From Alphaproteobacteria bacterium (lineage in GTDB: Bacteria; Myxococcota_A; UBA796; GCA-2862545): DNA of 64,000 nt. The notes below the pieces were generated by a model. It ran no database searches and was not told where the DNA came from. It was given only the letters and a program-made list of their open reading frames with translations. Each line of letters starts with the position of its first letter. Position 1 is the stretch's first letter. This document shows positions 1-10,504 of this stretch, one piece after another. The position numbers and the translations under genes are program-made. The stretch spans positions 1 through 64,000 of the forward strand of contig JACKEQ010000009.1 in assembly GCA_020632885.1 (NCBI GenBank). Reading direction: 5' to 3'.

Positions 1-1
1 C

Positions 2-1096
2 GACACGGACACCGCGGAGCCGTGGCCGGTGCTCCCCGCCACGCCGTACGGCTATGCGCCCGTCATCCCGACCTGGCTGGAATCCGCGTGGACGACCCGC
101 GACAACACCCCGGTGACCAACCCGATCACCGATGCGGGCGCCACGCTCGGTCGCGTGCTCTTCTACGACACCCGGCTCTCGGCCAACCACACGGTGGCCT
201 GCGCGACCTGCCACGTCCAGGCGCTCGGCTTCTCCGACGATCTCGTCCGGTCCGTGGGCTTCGAGGGCGGACTGACCGGGCGTCGCTCGATGCCGCTCGT
301 GAACGTCGCCGCCTACCAGCCGGGCAGGATGTTCTGGGACGAGCGCGCCACCTCCGTCGAGGACCAGGTGCTGAGGCCCATCCAGGACAGCGTGGAGATG
401 GGCCTCACGTTGCCCGAGCTCGTGAGCCGTGTCGAGAGCGCGCCGTGGTACCCCGACCTCTTCGAGGACGCGTTCGGCGACTCCACCGTCACGAGCGACC
501 GGATCTCCCTCGCCCTCGCGCAGTTCGTCCGCTCCATCGTCTCCACCGGCTCGCGGTACGACGAGGGCATCGTGCTGGCCGGCGGGAACCCCGCTGCGGA
601 CTTCAGCAACTTCACCACCCAGGAGAACCGTGGGAAGCAGCTGTTCTTCGGGGACGGCAACCCGGGTTGCGTGGTGTGCCACCTCGATCGTGGCCCGCCG
701 CCGGCCGCCCCCAACGCCAACCCCGGCGTGTTCCAGCCCCTCTTCGCCCGGATCAACGGCCTGAACGACACAGCGGACGACGGGATCGGCGGGCAGAACG
801 GCATCCCCAACGACGTGGGCCGCTTCAAGGCGCCCAGCCTGCGCAACGTCGCTCTCCGGGCGCCCTACATGCACGACGGCAGCCGGGCCACCCTGCTCGA
901 CGTCGTCGAGTTCTACGACCACGAGGTGGCGAACGTGCCCGGTCTCGACGGGGCGCTGATCGACGCCGGCACCGGCCAGCCGCGCGTGCTGAACCTGTCG
1001 ACGGACGACAAGGCCGCGCTGGTCGCCTTCCTCGAGACCCTCACGGACCTCTCGATCACCACCGACCCGCGGTTCTCCGACCCCTTCCAGCGCTGA
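2..1096 (+). CDS. Di-haem cytochrome c peroxidase family protein (5' end outside window)
   Basis: The reading frame is open from base 2, so the true start and any signal peptide lie upstream. Two c-type haem sites are visible: CATCH (bases 200-214) and CVVCH (668-682). Their spacing, the LSANHTVACATCH context and the late FKAPSLRNVALRAPYMHDGS segment are typical of the CcpA/MauG-type peroxidase family, which is periplasmic and reduces H2O2 with electrons from small cytochromes. MauG-like proteins instead oxidise protein side chains, so the substrate is uncertain. The C-terminus is complete. The next gene is in the same orientation, 67 bases downstream. Confidence 0.85.
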   Translation, partial: DTDTAEPWPVLPATPYGYAPVIPTWLESAWTTRDNTPVTNPITDAGATLGRVLFYDTRLSANHTVACATCHVQALGFSDDLVRSVGFEGGLTGRRSMPLVNVAAYQPGRMFWDERATSVEDQVLRPIQDSVEMGLTLPELVSRVESAPWYPDLFEDAFGDSTVTSDRISLALAQFVRSIVSTGSRYDEGIVLAGGNPAADFSNFTTQENRGKQLFFGDGNPGCVVCHLDRGPPPAAPNANPGVFQPLFARINGLNDTADDGIGGQNGIPNDVGRFKAPSLRNVALRAPYMHDGSRATLLDVVEFYDHEVANVPGLDGALIDAGTGQPRVLNLSTDDKAALVAFLETLTDLSITTDPRFSDPFQR

Positions 1097-1114
1097 CGCC
1101 CCCCCGCCGCGTGG

Positions 1115-1120
1115 TAGGCT
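1115..1120 (+). promoter_or_regulatory. Putative -10 hexamer TAGGCT
   Basis: TAGGCT preceded by GTGG lies 43 bases before the ATG at 1164. It matches the recurrent TAnnnT motif found before many genes in this window. No -35 element is evident. Confidence 0.35.
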
Positions 1121-1163
1121 CCAGGCAGGCGTTCGCGCCGTTTGCCTTTGCTTTGGAGCCCCC

Positions 1164-2519
1164 ATGTTGTCTCTGCTCACCGTCGCGTGGGCGCAGCAGG
1201 TCCACTCTGCCGCTGCGCTCCCCCAGCCCCACTGCGCCTCCCCGCGCCCGCCGGTCGCCCGCATCCCCGCGCGTCCCGACGGTCCGGCCCCCGCGGTGCT
1301 CGAGGACCGCGACGCCTACGGGGCCAGCCAGGTGCACCTCACGGATCACTTCGCCCTGCGCTGGGGTGACGATCTGGACGCCGACACCGCCTCGATCGAG
1401 GCGCTCGGCGCGGACTTCGAGCGGGCGTGGAACGCTCAGGTGGAGACGCTCGGGTGGCGCCAGCCGCCGGGCTCCGACGCCTGGCGGGTGAACGTGTACG
1501 TCGCGGACACCGGTCCTGGCCTGCCGAGCATCCCGTTCTCCGGCGGCTTCGTGGACATCGACGGGGAGGGCTTCCCGTACGTGGCGGTGTCGCCGGACCT
1601 GGTCACCGACCACGGCACGCCCGAGGGTGCCGACAACGCCGCGTGGGTCGCGGCCCACGAGTTCAACCATACGCTCCAGGTCCACGACGACGGCTTCACG
1701 GCCGGCCGGTACGGCGCGTGGTTCCACGAGGCGTCGGCGAACTGGGCGGTGCCGTTCACGCTGGATCGGGACGGGGAGCCGGACTGGGGGGTGTACCTCC
1801 TCAACCCGCAGGTGGCCCTCGACATGGCCGCGTGGGACGGCCCGCGCGAGGAGGAGGGTCGCCAGTACGACGCGGCGGCCTTCCTGTACGCGGTCTCGGA
1901 CGCCCGGGGACCCGGGGTGATGCGCGACGCCTGGATGGACGCCCACCGCGACGACGACGCGCTGGTGGTGCTGGACGCGCTGACCGACGGCGGGCTCCGC
2001 GACCTCTTCGTGGCGTTCGCACGCACGCACGCCCTCGGTGACCACCGGCTGGCCGAGCTCTACGAGGAGGGGATCCGGTACTGGGGGCAGGGCGAGCCCG
2101 ATCACCGCATCACGGCCGTGGTGGAGCCAACGCGCGGGCTCGAGGACCCGCCGACCGACCTCCTGCCGGACGCGTGGGCGTGGAACCACCTGCAGCTCGA
2201 CGTGACCGAGGGGGGCGTGCTGGTGGCCGACCTCGACGCGGAGCCCGAGGGCTCGCTGGGGAGCCCGTCGAACCTGGTGCCGAAGCTCGTGGTGGAGCGG
2301 GCGGGCGGGGTCCTGGAGGACCACGGGCTGGGCGAGGATGTCGCGGTGGAGCCGGGCGACCGGGTGCACCTGCTGGTGATCTCGGTCCCGGAGACGGCCC
2401 GTGCGGGCGAGCGGTTCGGCTACCGCTACGCGCTGGAGCTCGATGGGGACGGGCGGGGTTGCACGGTGGGTCGTGGGCCGGGCTGGCCCGGGTTGGGCGC
2501 TCTGCTCGGTCGTCGCTGA
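1164..2519 (+). CDS. Secreted zincin-type metalloprotease-like protein with a C-terminal anchor-like tail
   Basis: 451 residues. A short hydrophobic N-terminus (MLSLLTVAWAQQ) looks like a signal peptide. HEFNH at residues 165-169 is an HExxH zinc motif, and the glutamate of HEASANW (residue 189) is a plausible third ligand, as in gluzincin or DUF6055-like proteins. The last 20 residues hold an isolated Cys, a small hydrophobic stretch and a terminal RR, a weak MYXO-CTERM-like sorting signal. The ATG is preceded by GGAG. Substrate unknown. It follows the cytochrome c peroxidase, but nothing links their functions. Confidence 0.6.
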   Translation: MLSLLTVAWAQQVHSAAALPQPHCASPRPPVARIPARPDGPAPAVLEDRDAYGASQVHLTDHFALRWGDDLDADTASIEALGADFERAWNAQVETLGWRQPPGSDAWRVNVYVADTGPGLPSIPFSGGFVDIDGEGFPYVAVSPDLVTDHGTPEGADNAAWVAAHEFNHTLQVHDDGFTAGRYGAWFHEASANWAVPFTLDRDGEPDWGVYLLNPQVALDMAAWDGPREEEGRQYDAAAFLYAVSDARGPGVMRDAWMDAHRDDDALVVLDALTDGGLRDLFVAFARTHALGDHRLAELYEEGIRYWGQGEPDHRITAVVEPTRGLEDPPTDLLPDAWAWNHLQLDVTEGGVLVADLDAEPEGSLGSPSNLVPKLVVERAGGVLEDHGLGEDVAVEPGDRVHLLVISVPETARAGERFGYRYALELDGDGRGCTVGRGPGWPGLGALLGRR

Positions 2520-2606
2520 CCCAGGGCTCGTTTCACACCCGATCCACACGCGTTCCTCGGGCCTTCCGCGGGCTGCCCGTCCGAGGGGTGCTCACGGAGA
2601 ACGCAC

Positions 2607-3134
2607 ATGCTCGCCCGCCTCGTCGAAGCTCGCCCCACCCCCCTCACCGCCCTCGTCCAGACCGCCCTCTGCGCACTCTGCGCGCTGCCCACCCTGCAGG
2701 CCGCCGACCCGCGGACCGCGGCGGGCTTCGCGGTGTTCGTGGGCGTCGGGCTCGTCGGCACCCTGGCGGCCCACCACGTCGACCTCCCCGGACGCCTCGG
2801 GAAGGCCGGCGCCCTCGCGACGCCCCTGGGTGCCGCGGTGGTCGGCGGTCTGCTCTGGTGGGCGGCCGCCTCGCTCGGGCTCGAGGTGGGCGGCTTCCGG
2901 TCCCACGACTACGCGGCGGACTGGTGGGGCCCCGTGACGGTCGGCATGCTCGTGGCCCCCGTCGGAGCCGGCATCCGCGGGGTCTACGCGCTCGCCCGGG
3001 CCCTCACCGTGGGCCTCCCGCCCCTCCCCGCCCTCCTGGTGGACATCGGGGCCTCGGGAACGGGGTTCGTGCTCGGCCTCCTGGGCGCCGGGGTGCTCCT
3101 GCCCCTCGTCATGCTCCTGAACTTCTCGGTGTGA
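2607..3134 (+). CDS. Small integral membrane protein, DUF4126-like
   Basis: 175 residues with several hydrophobic helices separated by short Gly/Pro-rich turns (around residues 15-30, 38-52, 70-90, 110-130 and 145-175). The Gly-rich helices and small size resemble DUF4126 membrane proteins, but the match is by eye. GGAG lies nine bases before the ATG. Its last 26 bases overlap, tail to tail, the end of the methyltransferase gene on the opposite strand, so there is no room for a terminator between them. Confidence 0.5.
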   Translation: MLARLVEARPTPLTALVQTALCALCALPTLQAADPRTAAGFAVFVGVGLVGTLAAHHVDLPGRLGKAGALATPLGAAVVGGLLWWAAASLGLEVGGFRSHDYAADWWGPVTVGMLVAPVGAGIRGVYALARALTVGLPPLPALLVDIGASGTGFVLGLLGAGVLLPLVMLLNFSV

Positions 3135-3887
3135 CCTCGGGGCGACCGAGCAACCAGGTCACATGGCCCGGGCCCGCGGGGTCCCGGCCGTGCTCCCAGA
3201 CCCACCCTTCCCGCGCCAGCGGAGCCACCAGAGCGTCGAGATCCTCCGGCCCGTACGTGCGCCAGTGGCTCACCCAGCCGTCCCAGGCGATGGTCAGCGG
3301 CAGGACGGGGAGCAGCCAGGTGAGCACGAGCCACAGCGGGCGCACCGGACGGACCAGCGGCATCACGAAGAGCACCACGAGCGGGATGAACAGCGTGCCC
3401 ACCGTCAGCGGCAGCAGCCCGCGCTCCGAGAGCTCCACGACCAGGATGGGCTGACCGGCCTCCTGCGCGTCCCGGAGCACCGCCCGCGCCCCCTCGGGCC
3501 GGAAGTGGTGCAGGGCGTTGAAGACGGTGCGCAGACCCGCGAGCTCCGCCGGGACGGCCGTCGCATCGACCGGCTCGGGATGCACCGTGATGCCCGGACC
3601 GGTGCGGTCGGCCCAGACGTTGGGCTGGAGGTCCGTGAGCACGACGGGGACGGGCGCTGCGAGGTGCTCCCGTGCCGCCAGCAGCGGCCCGCCGCCCCCC
3701 GAGCACAGGTCGACGATCCGGGTCGCCCCGCTGAGTGCGAGCCCCCGCTCGACCAGCGGGGCCACGACGGCACCGAGGCCCGCCTTCTCCTGGAGGGTGG
3801 CGAGGTACGCGGTGCCCGCGTCCGCCAGCGTGCGCGGGAACCAAGGCTGGTCCGCGAGCTCGAACAGATGGAGCCGCGGCAGGGCCG

Positions 3888-3891
<4 letters not shown>
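3109..3891 (-). CDS. Class I SAM-dependent methyltransferase with C-terminal membrane segment
   Basis: 260 residues. The SAM-binding glycine motif reads IVDLCSGGGG, followed by acidic VVLTDLQPN (motif II) and an asparagine-containing VFNALHHFRPEG, as in Rossmann-fold methyltransferases. A hydrophobic stretch rich in Leu, Val and Pro follows, suggesting membrane association. The GTG at 3891 was chosen because it overlaps the stop of the upstream MopE-like gene as GTGA, implying translational coupling. Substrate unknown. Confidence 0.7.
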
Positions 3892-6302
<2,411 letters not shown>

Positions 6303-6369
6303 CGGGGGGCCTCCGTGCGCCGGGCGGGCCGACGCGCGGCTGACGGTAGCACCCGGACCCTGGATGCGC

Positions 6370-6375
6370 TACCCT
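6370..6375 (+). promoter_or_regulatory. Putative -10 hexamer TACCCT
   Basis: GCTACCCT lies 15 bases before the ATG at 6391, leaving a very short predicted leader that still holds the GGAGG Shine-Dalgarno. Confidence 0.35.
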
Positions 6376-6390
6376 CGGGGCGGAGGTCAG

Positions 6391-7638
6391 ATGCCCCTTC
6401 TCGTCGTCCTGCTCGCGTGTCTCCAGCCCACCGAGCCCTCGGAGACCCCACCGCCGCCGACATCGGCCGAAGAGACCGTCGGCGCCGACGGCGGAACGCT
6501 CGTCTTCGAGGGCGGTTCCGTGGTCGTGCCGCCGGGGGCGCTCGACGCGGAGGTCACGCTCACCTGGCGTCCGATCGGTCCTGGCGAGATCTCCGACGTC
6601 TGGGCCCTCGAGCCCGCGGGTCTGGAGTTCGCGCAGCCGCTGACCGTCACCATCCCGCTCTACGAGACCGCCACGGACGTCGAGAGCGCGGCGATCAGCT
6701 GGACGGACGCCACCACCCGCCGGCTCCCGACGGTCGTCGGGGGCCTCGCGGCGACCGCCACGGTCGAGATGTCGGGCACCGGCGAGGCCGTCCCGCGGCT
6801 CCGGGTCACCGACAGCTTCGAGGTGCCCGGGAACGCGGTGGACATCCTGCTCGTCGTGGACGACTCCTGCTCCATGTCCGAGGAGCAGACCCAGCTCGCG
6901 AGCCTCGCGGCAGGGCTCGTCGAGCGCCTGGACGCGGAGGGCGTGGACTACCACATCGGCGTCACCACCACCGACACCTTCAACCAGCCGGTCGCGGGCA
7001 AGCTCCGCCCGATGGGGGCCAACGAGCGCTACCTCACTCCGCTCTCCCCGGACGCGGTCGGTCGGCTCGCGTCGGCCGTGCAGGTGGGCACGGAGGGCCA
7101 CTACGACGAGTGCGGACGGGAAGCCGCCTACATGGTGCTCGAGACCCGCGCGACCCTCCCGGCCAACCTGGGGTTCCGCCGTCCGGATGTCCCGCTGGAG
7201 ATCCTGTTCTACTCGGACGAGGACGACCAGACCTCCCTGCCGACGCGCGCGGACTTCAGGGCCTGGGTCGAGGCGATGCCTGTCCCCGTGGTGCTCCATG
7301 CGGTCACGGGCCTCTCCGGGAGCACGTGCCAGGCCGTGCAGGAGCCGGGAACCGACTACATCGCCTACACGAACTGGACCGGTGGTGTGCTCTCGGACCT
7401 CTGCAATGGACCGGGCCCCAGCGTCGCTGCGCTCGGTGCGACGGCCAGCCCGGAGTCCGAGGTGCAGCTGAGCTTCCCGCCCGAGCCCGACTCGCTCGTG
7501 GTGACGCACTCCGCCGACGCCGCCTTCGGTCGCCTGGACGTCGGGCCGCTCGACAGCCCGCAGCACTGGTGGATCGCCTCCGAGGCGCCCGGCACGGTGA
7601 CGTTCTCCTACCTGCCGGTGGACCCGCAACCGCACTGA
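6391..7638 (+). CDS. ZU5-like plus von Willebrand factor A lipoprotein (copy 1)
   Basis: 415 residues. MPLLVVLLACLQ carries a lipobox. Residues about 30-105 (GGTLVFEGGSVVVPPGALD and onward) resemble a ZU5-type beta domain. A VWA domain follows, with the MIDAS motif DDSCS in VVDDSCSMSEEQ and YSDEDDQ further on. Such lipoproteins are usually surface-exposed adhesion or scaffold proteins; the ligand is unknown. The ATG at 6391 has GGAGG seven bases upstream and is followed at once by the signal peptide. It is a tandem paralogue of the next gene, 50 bases downstream. Confidence 0.75.
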   Translation: MPLLVVLLACLQPTEPSETPPPPTSAEETVGADGGTLVFEGGSVVVPPGALDAEVTLTWRPIGPGEISDVWALEPAGLEFAQPLTVTIPLYETATDVESAAISWTDATTRRLPTVVGGLAATATVEMSGTGEAVPRLRVTDSFEVPGNAVDILLVVDDSCSMSEEQTQLASLAAGLVERLDAEGVDYHIGVTTTDTFNQPVAGKLRPMGANERYLTPLSPDAVGRLASAVQVGTEGHYDECGREAAYMVLETRATLPANLGFRRPDVPLEILFYSDEDDQTSLPTRADFRAWVEAMPVPVVLHAVTGLSGSTCQAVQEPGTDYIAYTNWTGGVLSDLCNGPGPSVAALGATASPESEVQLSFPPEPDSLVVTHSADAAFGRLDVGPLDSPQHWWIASEAPGTVTFSYLPVDPQPH

Positions 7639-7664
7639 GGTCAGCGGGTCGGCGCCGGGCGGGG

Positions 7665-7670
7665 TAGGCT
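7665..7670 (+). promoter_or_regulatory. Putative -10 hexamer TAGGCT
   Basis: GGGGTAGGCT lies 18 bases before the GTG at 7689. The second tandem VWA gene may therefore have its own promoter. Confidence 0.35.
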
Positions 7671-7671
7671 C

Positions 7672-7685
7672 GACCTCCGGAGGTC
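7672..7685 (+). promoter_or_regulatory. 14-bp perfect palindrome covering the Shine-Dalgarno of the second VWA gene
   Basis: GACCTCCGGAGGTC is a perfect palindrome ending three bases before the GTG start at 7689 and containing the GGAGG site. It could be an operator or a weak self-pairing element. It may also be chance conservation around the ribosome site. Confidence 0.3.
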
Positions 7686-7688
7686 TTC

Positions 7689-8951
7689 GTGTCCCTGATC
7701 CTCGCCCTCTTCGCCTGCGTGCAGGACGTCCCCCCCGTCGAGCAGCCACCCCAGGCCGCCGTCGACACCATCGGCGCGGAGGGTGGCACGCTCGTGTCCG
7801 AGGGGGGCTCCGTCATGGTGCCCCCGGGCGCACTCGATGCGGACGTCGAGCTCACGTGGCGGTCCATCGGGCCGGGCGAGATCTCCGACGTCTGGGCCCT
7901 CGATCCCGCCGGCCTCGCGTTCGCCGCGCCCGTCACGGTCACCATCCCGCTCTACCCCGACGCCACCGACGTCGAGAACGCGGCCATCAGCTGGACCGAT
8001 GGCGTGGGTGGGCGCCGCCTGGACACCGTGGTGGGCGGGCTCGCCGCCACGGCCCTGGTGTACGGCACGGGCATCGGCGAGGCGGTCCCGCGGACCCGGA
8101 TCTCCGAGAGCTTCGAGGTGCCCGGCAGTGCGGTCGACATCCTCCTGGTCATCGACGACTCGGGCTCCATGGCCGAGGAGCAGGCCCAGCTCGCCCAGCT
8201 CGCCCACGGTCTGATCGAGCGGCTCGAGACGCGCGGGGTCGACTTCCACATCGGCATCACCACCACGGACACCGACCACGCGCAGGTGGCCGGCAAGCTC
8301 CGTCCGCTCGGGCTCGGCGAGCGCTTCCTCACCCCGCAGTCGCCCGACGCCCCCGACAGGCTCGCTTCCGCCGTGCTGGTCGGCACCGATGGGTCCAGCG
8401 AGGAGACCGGGCGCGCCGCCCTGTACCAGCTCCTGCAGACCCGCGCCGCCGCCCCAGAGAACCAGGGCTTCCGCCGTCCGCAGGCGCCCCTCGAGGTGCT
8501 CTTCGTCTCCGACGAGGAGGACCGTACGCTGGTGCCGTCCCTCCAGGAGTTCAACCAGTGGCTCCGGTCCCTGGAGGAGGACAGCGGAGCGCCCGTCGTC
8601 ATCCACGCGGTCGTTGGGCTCACCGACGTCGACTGCGACGGGCTCGGGCGCGCCGGCACGCTCTACCTCGGCTACGCCGAGCGCACGGGGGGCACCGTCT
8701 CCGACATCTGCGTCGGGCCAGGCACCAGCGTGGGCGTGCTGGGTGACACCGCCCGCCCCGTGACCGACGTGCAGCTCGCCTTCCTGCCCGAGCCGGACTC
8801 CCTGCGGGTGGAGCACTCCGCGGATCCCGGCTTCGGCCGCCCGGACGTCGAGCCCCTCGATCGCCCCCACGACTGGCGGATCCACGCGGACGCCCCCGGC
8901 ACCGTGACGTTCTCGTACCTGCCTGTCGATCCGGACCCCTTCGAGCCGTAA
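7689..8951 (+). CDS. ZU5-like plus von Willebrand factor A lipoprotein (copy 2)
   Basis: 420 residues, closely similar over its full length to the preceding gene (shared GPGEISDVWAL, TDVE.AAISWTD, EGGSVMVPPGALD and SYLPVDP blocks). This indicates a tandem duplication. The lipobox is LFAC. The VWA MIDAS is DDSGS in VIDDSGSMAEEQ, whereas copy 1 has Cys in place of Gly. The GTG at 7689 is the first start before the signal peptide and follows GGAGG. Function unknown beyond a likely surface-exposed binding protein. Confidence 0.75.
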   Translation: MSLILALFACVQDVPPVEQPPQAAVDTIGAEGGTLVSEGGSVMVPPGALDADVELTWRSIGPGEISDVWALDPAGLAFAAPVTVTIPLYPDATDVENAAISWTDGVGGRRLDTVVGGLAATALVYGTGIGEAVPRTRISESFEVPGSAVDILLVIDDSGSMAEEQAQLAQLAHGLIERLETRGVDFHIGITTTDTDHAQVAGKLRPLGLGERFLTPQSPDAPDRLASAVLVGTDGSSEETGRAALYQLLQTRAAAPENQGFRRPQAPLEVLFVSDEEDRTLVPSLQEFNQWLRSLEEDSGAPVVIHAVVGLTDVDCDGLGRAGTLYLGYAERTGGTVSDICVGPGTSVGVLGDTARPVTDVQLAFLPEPDSLRVEHSADPGFGRPDVEPLDRPHDWRIHADAPGTVTFSYLPVDPDPFEP

Positions 8952-8974
8952 AGCCGTCGGGGGTGCGTGCCGAA

Positions 8975-8991
8975 GGGAGCCAGGGGCTCCC
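8975..8991 (+). promoter_or_regulatory. Hairpin directly before the histidine kinase start codon
   Basis: GGGAGCC (8975-8981), loop AGG and GGCTCCC (8985-8991) form a perfect 7-bp stem ending at the base before the ATG at 8992. The 5' arm contains the only Shine-Dalgarno-like GGGAG. The stem would hide the ribosome site, or could act as a weak terminator for the VWA gene. Confidence 0.4.
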
Positions 8992-10458
8992 ATGGACGCA
9001 CCGATCTACCACCCGCTCGCCCTGGCCGTGCTCTGCGCGTCGGTGGGGACGTGTGCGGTCTTCGCGTGGATGGCCATCACCCACCTCCTCGACCACCAGC
9101 TCACCCGCGCCCGGACGAGCCTCGCCTACGCGCTCTTCACCGTGTCCGGGGCCCTGAACGCGGGGGTCGTGGCCGCCACCCTGGTGCCCACCGCGCCGTC
9201 GGTGAAGACGCAGATCTTCCGACTGGTGTGGGTCTTCGGGGCCCTCGGCCTGTGCGGTTGGATCCTGGCCGTGCAGACCTTCGCCGACCTCCGGGACCCG
9301 AAGATCCGCCTGATGCGCCGGGCCCTCGTGGCGCTGGCCTGCGTCCCGGCCGTCGACGCCGTCTGGACCGCCCTCGGGGGCACGAGCCGGTTCTTCTCGC
9401 CCGTCCCGCGCCCGTCGGACTGGAGCCTGCTGCTCGCCAACGGCAACGTCTACTCCCACCTGCCCCTCGCCGACCTCACCGCGGTCCTGCTCGTGGTCGT
9501 GGCCATCGCCTCCACGGCCTTGATGCTCCGGGAGCTCTGGCGGGACCACCGCGAGGAGCGGCTGCTCATGGCCGGCGTGCTGCTCACGGCCCTGATGGGC
9601 ATCGTCGAGACCTTCCTCGGGGGCAGCGGGACGCCGATCCCGCTGCTCTTCCTGGCCAACTACGCGGAGGCCATGCGCATCACGTGGGCGAGCAACCACC
9701 GCGTGGGCGCGCAGCTCGAGGCCCTGGCCCGGGAGCACGAGGCCAACGAGGCCCTCATCGAGCACCAGGTGGACCTCCTGCACACCCAGGGCAAGCTGGC
9801 GAGCGTGGGGGAGCAGACCGCCCGGATCACCCACGACCTGCGCAACCCGCTGAGCGCCGCCCTCGCCGGGGTCGACCTCGTGGAGGAGGTGGCCCGCCAG
9901 GAGCCCGTGGACCGCGAGGAGCTCGACGAGGCCCTGGTCCTCACCCGCAAGGCCCTGGATCAGGTGCTCCAGCTCGTGCGGCGCGTGACCCGCCAGGCCC
10001 GGCGCGACAGCCTGGAGCCCACGACGCCCGTCGTCCTCGGGGAGGTGGCGAGCGAGGCGGTGACCCTGACGTCCCACCGGCTGCGCGGGGTGCCCGTGGA
10101 GATCGCCATCCCGCCGGGTCTGGCGGTGCAGGCGAAGCGCTCCGGGCTCGTGCGGGTGCTGGTGAACCTCCTGCTCAACGCCGGGGACGCCCTCACCGAC
10201 CACCCCGCCCCCTGGATCCGGCTGGAGGGGCACACCGATGGCGAGCGGGTGCGGCTCGACGTCGTGGACGCGGGCGACCGACCTCCCGACCGGGTGCTGG
10301 AGTCCATGTTCCGCGAGCGCTTCACGACCCGCGAGGAGGGCACGGGGCTCGGCCTGCAGATCTGCCGGCGGCAGGTCGAGGCGGACGGCGGGACGATCGA
10401 GGTCGACCGGAAGGCCGCCCACACCACGTTCCACGTCGCGCTGCGCCGCGCGCTGTAA
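8992..10458 (+). CDS. Membrane-bound sensor histidine kinase
   Basis: 488 residues. The first roughly 220 residues contain about six or seven hydrophobic helices forming a membrane sensor of unknown ligand. A coiled-coil-like linker precedes a HisKA-type motif with His281 in ITHDLRNPLSAA. The catalytic domain shows the N box (VLVNLLLNAGDAL), a D-rich G1 region (VVDAGD) and the G2 box (GTGLGLQICRRQVEADGG). No response regulator is adjacent, so this is an orphan kinase. Its stop codon TAA overlaps the putative -10 of the next gene. Confidence 0.85.
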   Translation: MDAPIYHPLALAVLCASVGTCAVFAWMAITHLLDHQLTRARTSLAYALFTVSGALNAGVVAATLVPTAPSVKTQIFRLVWVFGALGLCGWILAVQTFADLRDPKIRLMRRALVALACVPAVDAVWTALGGTSRFFSPVPRPSDWSLLLANGNVYSHLPLADLTAVLLVVVAIASTALMLRELWRDHREERLLMAGVLLTALMGIVETFLGGSGTPIPLLFLANYAEAMRITWASNHRVGAQLEALAREHEANEALIEHQVDLLHTQGKLASVGEQTARITHDLRNPLSAALAGVDLVEEVARQEPVDREELDEALVLTRKALDQVLQLVRRVTRQARRDSLEPTTPVVLGEVASEAVTLTSHRLRGVPVEIAIPPGLAVQAKRSGLVRVLVNLLLNAGDALTDHPAPWIRLEGHTDGERVRLDVVDAGDRPPDRVLESMFRERFTTREEGTGLGLQICRRQVEADGGTIEVDRKAAHTTFHVALRRAL

Positions 10459-10461
10459 GCT
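10456..10461 (+). promoter_or_regulatory. Putative -10 hexamer TAAGCT
   Basis: TAAGCT lies 43 bases before the ATG at 10505 and overlaps the stop codon of the histidine kinase, so part of the match is imposed by that stop. Confidence 0.25.
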
Positions 10462-10504
10462 CGGGCGGTCCCTCCCGTTGGCGGGGTGTTCCGGAGGTCT
10501 CCCC

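Noticed and set aside
313..846. Antisense open frame of 177 codons in the peroxidase gene
   Set aside because: It is the mirror of the haem-binding coding frame and has no independent support; typical of GC-rich DNA.
2540..2600. Possible terminator after the metalloprotease (CCTCGG...CCGAGG)
   Set aside because: The stem is bulged and lacks a T run; not enough to call a terminator.
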